A stretch of DNA of 64,000 bases from Durusdinium trenchii (taxonomy: Eukaryota; Sar; Dinophyceae; Suessiales; Symbiodiniaceae). Below, one piece after another: positions 62,001-64,000 of the stretch. The stretch's first letter is position 1. Each line of letters begins with the position of its first letter. The notes below the pieces were generated by a model. The model worked only from the letters and a program-made list of their open reading frames with translations. It did no database searches and was not told where the DNA came from. The stretch covers positions 1,516,551 to 1,580,550 of the forward strand of contig CAXAMN010006668.1 in NCBI GenBank assembly GCA_963970005.1, in the 5' to 3' direction. A program made the translations under genes and the position numbers.

Positions 62001-63990
62001 AAGCTGAAAAACTGAACCTGCAATGATTGATGCGTGAAAAAATGCAATCAAACTGAACAACTGGGCCCAACTACCTTCGGCACTTCAAACCTTGGAGTGC
62101 ACTGCTGAACTTGCCCCCGAACAATACATAAATTGCTTGTGAACTTTTAGATTGAGCCCACCAAGTAACTCAAAAGGTATGGGGAGGCAACTTCGCAAGG
62201 GTTGTTGGTAGCACCACTGAGTGAAAGCTCTCTCCAAATACCAGCCATTGCAAGACTGGAACCTTTCTGCCAGCTCGAGGATAGGGGTCCTCAGAAAGGT
62301 TCGATTTGACGGAAAGGGGAAGTACATATTCAAAACGCCATAGTGCAGACCAAAATCGGAACCAAGTACTCTGGTACATCTAAAAGATCTTGTAGCATCT
62401 TGTTCAATGCCTTCATAGAGGCCTGCAACTAAGCATTTACTAAGCATTTTCAGGGTGGACAGTTGGCCAGAATGTGAACAGAGCCTCTCCCGTCGTGACA
62501 TTCTCAAGCAATGTGTCGACCAGCTTGCTGACTCCTCTTGAGGAACGGCTTCTCGATCGAGATCGTTGGGCCTGGCTGGAAGAGAGCGCGCAAGATCTCA
62601 CGAAACTGGGACGCAACAGAGTTCATGTAGCTGGAAAAAACATTTTTGCCACCGGCTGATCGTTCAAAGCGCAGGTGCAAAGCTGTATAGTCACCAACTT
62701 TGCTTCTATTGCGCAAAGTTTCGATCCTTTACCCCAACTAAGTTGCTGCAACCTTTTAAGCATGGCATGGCATATAGTATACAGTTGAGCATCTCTACAA
62801 CGTCAAATTAGAGTTTGCACATATAGCTGCCTGAAAGAATACTGCAGCAAACTTAGGACCCACAGAGCCACTCTTTATGGCCCAAGTGCGACATTGAAAG
62901 CTAACAGCTAACATTGGCCAGCTTCCCAAGCTGCCCATTCCTCGGCCGTCCACTCCTGCTCACCATCGCCCTCCTGCCGGGCAATTTAAATTGGTTCTAT
63001 CAACCCTGCAAAACCTTCCCAACCTTGGAATTGTTCAGTTTCTCTTCCTTGGCTTTCTTGCCTCGTGACGCCGCGCAAACATACACGACAGTGGAAAAAC
63101 AAAAGGATAAGTCATTGAGTTGCAGACGGTTCTTCAAGCATCTAGCAGCGGAGCGGGCAGACTCCACAAGATCTTCGACTTTCTGCAAGCAGGCTCACAG
63201 AAATTATTCAAACACTAGGTTGAAAGGTTTGTTGCATACTGACTGGCCTCAAGTTCCTTCTTCTTTACATTGTATTGCTCCATTAGGGCTACATAGTCTG
63301 AACCATCAAGCTGGCTTTTTTCCAGCCTTAGGCGACAAGAGCGCTATTCTCTTGCAGTGGATGTCCTTTACACACTTTGAGGCTCACGCTCCTGAATCAG
63401 CAAATTGACCCAGTCATGCTTCCTTTGCAAGTGCTTTTTGGTCTCCTGGCCCAAACTTACAACCAACAGCGCGCACAGTATTCCTGTATGGTTCTTTTTG
63501 CCTCGTGGCCGTTGAAATGGGCCAGCTCTTGCCCAGCGTTCCTCGCTTTCCCAGCCAAAGACCGGAGCCTGGGCCCATTGAGGACAGCAAACATTATTCA
63601 GCCAATATTCAGGCGTGTATATGTGTATATATAATAGTGCGTTTGTATATATTCACACACCTCTCTATATTGTTTCGATTGAGGCCCCAGCCCACGCAAA
63701 GCCTTGTTGAAATCTCCCTTGACCCTTGCTTTCTCTGCTTCCTGATCTACAGCGGGGGAACCACTAGTGGAGTTGATGGGTTCTGCACATAGAATGACCG
63801 TGCGCTCCTCAGGAGATTGTTCTTTTTTTGGCTTGGGAGTATTGCCGCCTTTGCCTCGTCGAGGTTTCTTCCTTTTGTCGTCACCAGAATCACTGCCGTC
63901 TTCACCACCAGGGTTTCTGGTCCTAGGAGGTCCCACAGCCACATCACCCATGCACAAAGATTTAGAGGATCTCGATGCAGTCTCAAGCCG
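59037..63990 (-). pseudogene. Decayed intronless ORF of a multicopy dinoflagellate family
   Basis: Read from right to left on the minus strand. A basic/acidic N-terminus (63990-63600: GEDGSDSGDDKRKKPRRGKG, later EAEKARVKGDFNKALRGLG), a block FLPHEIFASLHSFRD with LLCGTPEAP (about 61950-61870), TVSTHDSVRDQLLEWIAWSF (about 61290), GSWHSYRRHVCHYCSA with LFTAWGPAASHRGT (about 60790-60660), NKETCLAELRTLYEEWCSE (about 60215) and a C-terminal LPKQHMLEHL ... YYSLYLDEDLVGRMK (59474-59200). This order matches, from memory, a large repeated protein family in symbiodiniacean genomes with P-K-x-H-x3-H and D-E-D-x-(V/I)-G signatures; its function is unknown to me and a mobile origin is likely. Many stops and frameshifts break it. 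The window edge may cut its N-terminus. Confidence 0.55.
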
Positions 63991-64000
63991 AATACCCCCC

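Overview
The window looks like nuclear DNA of a dinoflagellate, most like a symbiodiniacean or a relative (inference). The grounds are: short exons of 35-190 bp separated by introns of about 0.3-2 kb; acceptors mostly of AG|G type; a mixture of GT, GC and GA intron donors; a large intronless PPR gene; a Ty1/copia-type retroelement carrying a cytosine-methyltransferase-like domain; and an 11-nt match to the 3' end of the dinoflagellate spliced leader next to that element. A 10-N run at 45016-45025 shows it is a draft assembly. Layout from left to right: 1-6 kb holds a broken unknown ORF, two weak exon candidates and two copies of a palindromic CTACTAG repeat. 6.7-8.1 kb is an AT-rich, frameshifted relic of the N-terminal half of a Polinton-type (protein-primed) family B DNA polymerase. 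10.1-14.7 kb holds exons of a single-domain voltage-gated cation channel. S1, S2, S3 and S4 lie on four successive exons that join in one phase through non-canonical GC/GA donors. A likely pore-loop exon lies at 20.78 kb and an EF-hand exon at 26.17 kb, so the channel gene may continue to about 27 kb. 15.67-18.43 kb is an intact, intronless 920-aa PPR protein with an organelle-type presequence, sitting between the S4 exon and the candidate pore exon. 28.7-49.9 kb is a series of about 22 small plus-strand exons, mostly charged coiled coil, with large introns that hold a mariner-type MITE, a tetranucleotide array and a minisatellite cluster at 44.4-45.3 kb. 50.4-58.6 kb is a degenerate copia-like element in the same orientation: gag with CCCH and CCHC zinc fingers, protease, C5-MTase-like domain, integrase, reverse transcriptase, RNase H and a C-terminal membrane/repeat extension. 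It is broken by three frame changes and one stop, and I could see no LTRs. 59.0-64.0 kb is a minus-strand, heavily decayed intronless ORF of a multicopy dinoflagellate family of unknown function. Working picture: two or three intron-rich plus-strand host genes whose introns have been filled by mobile and virus-like DNA. Exon boundaries were placed by eye and need transcript evidence. tRNA, rRNA and CRISPR features were looked for and not found.
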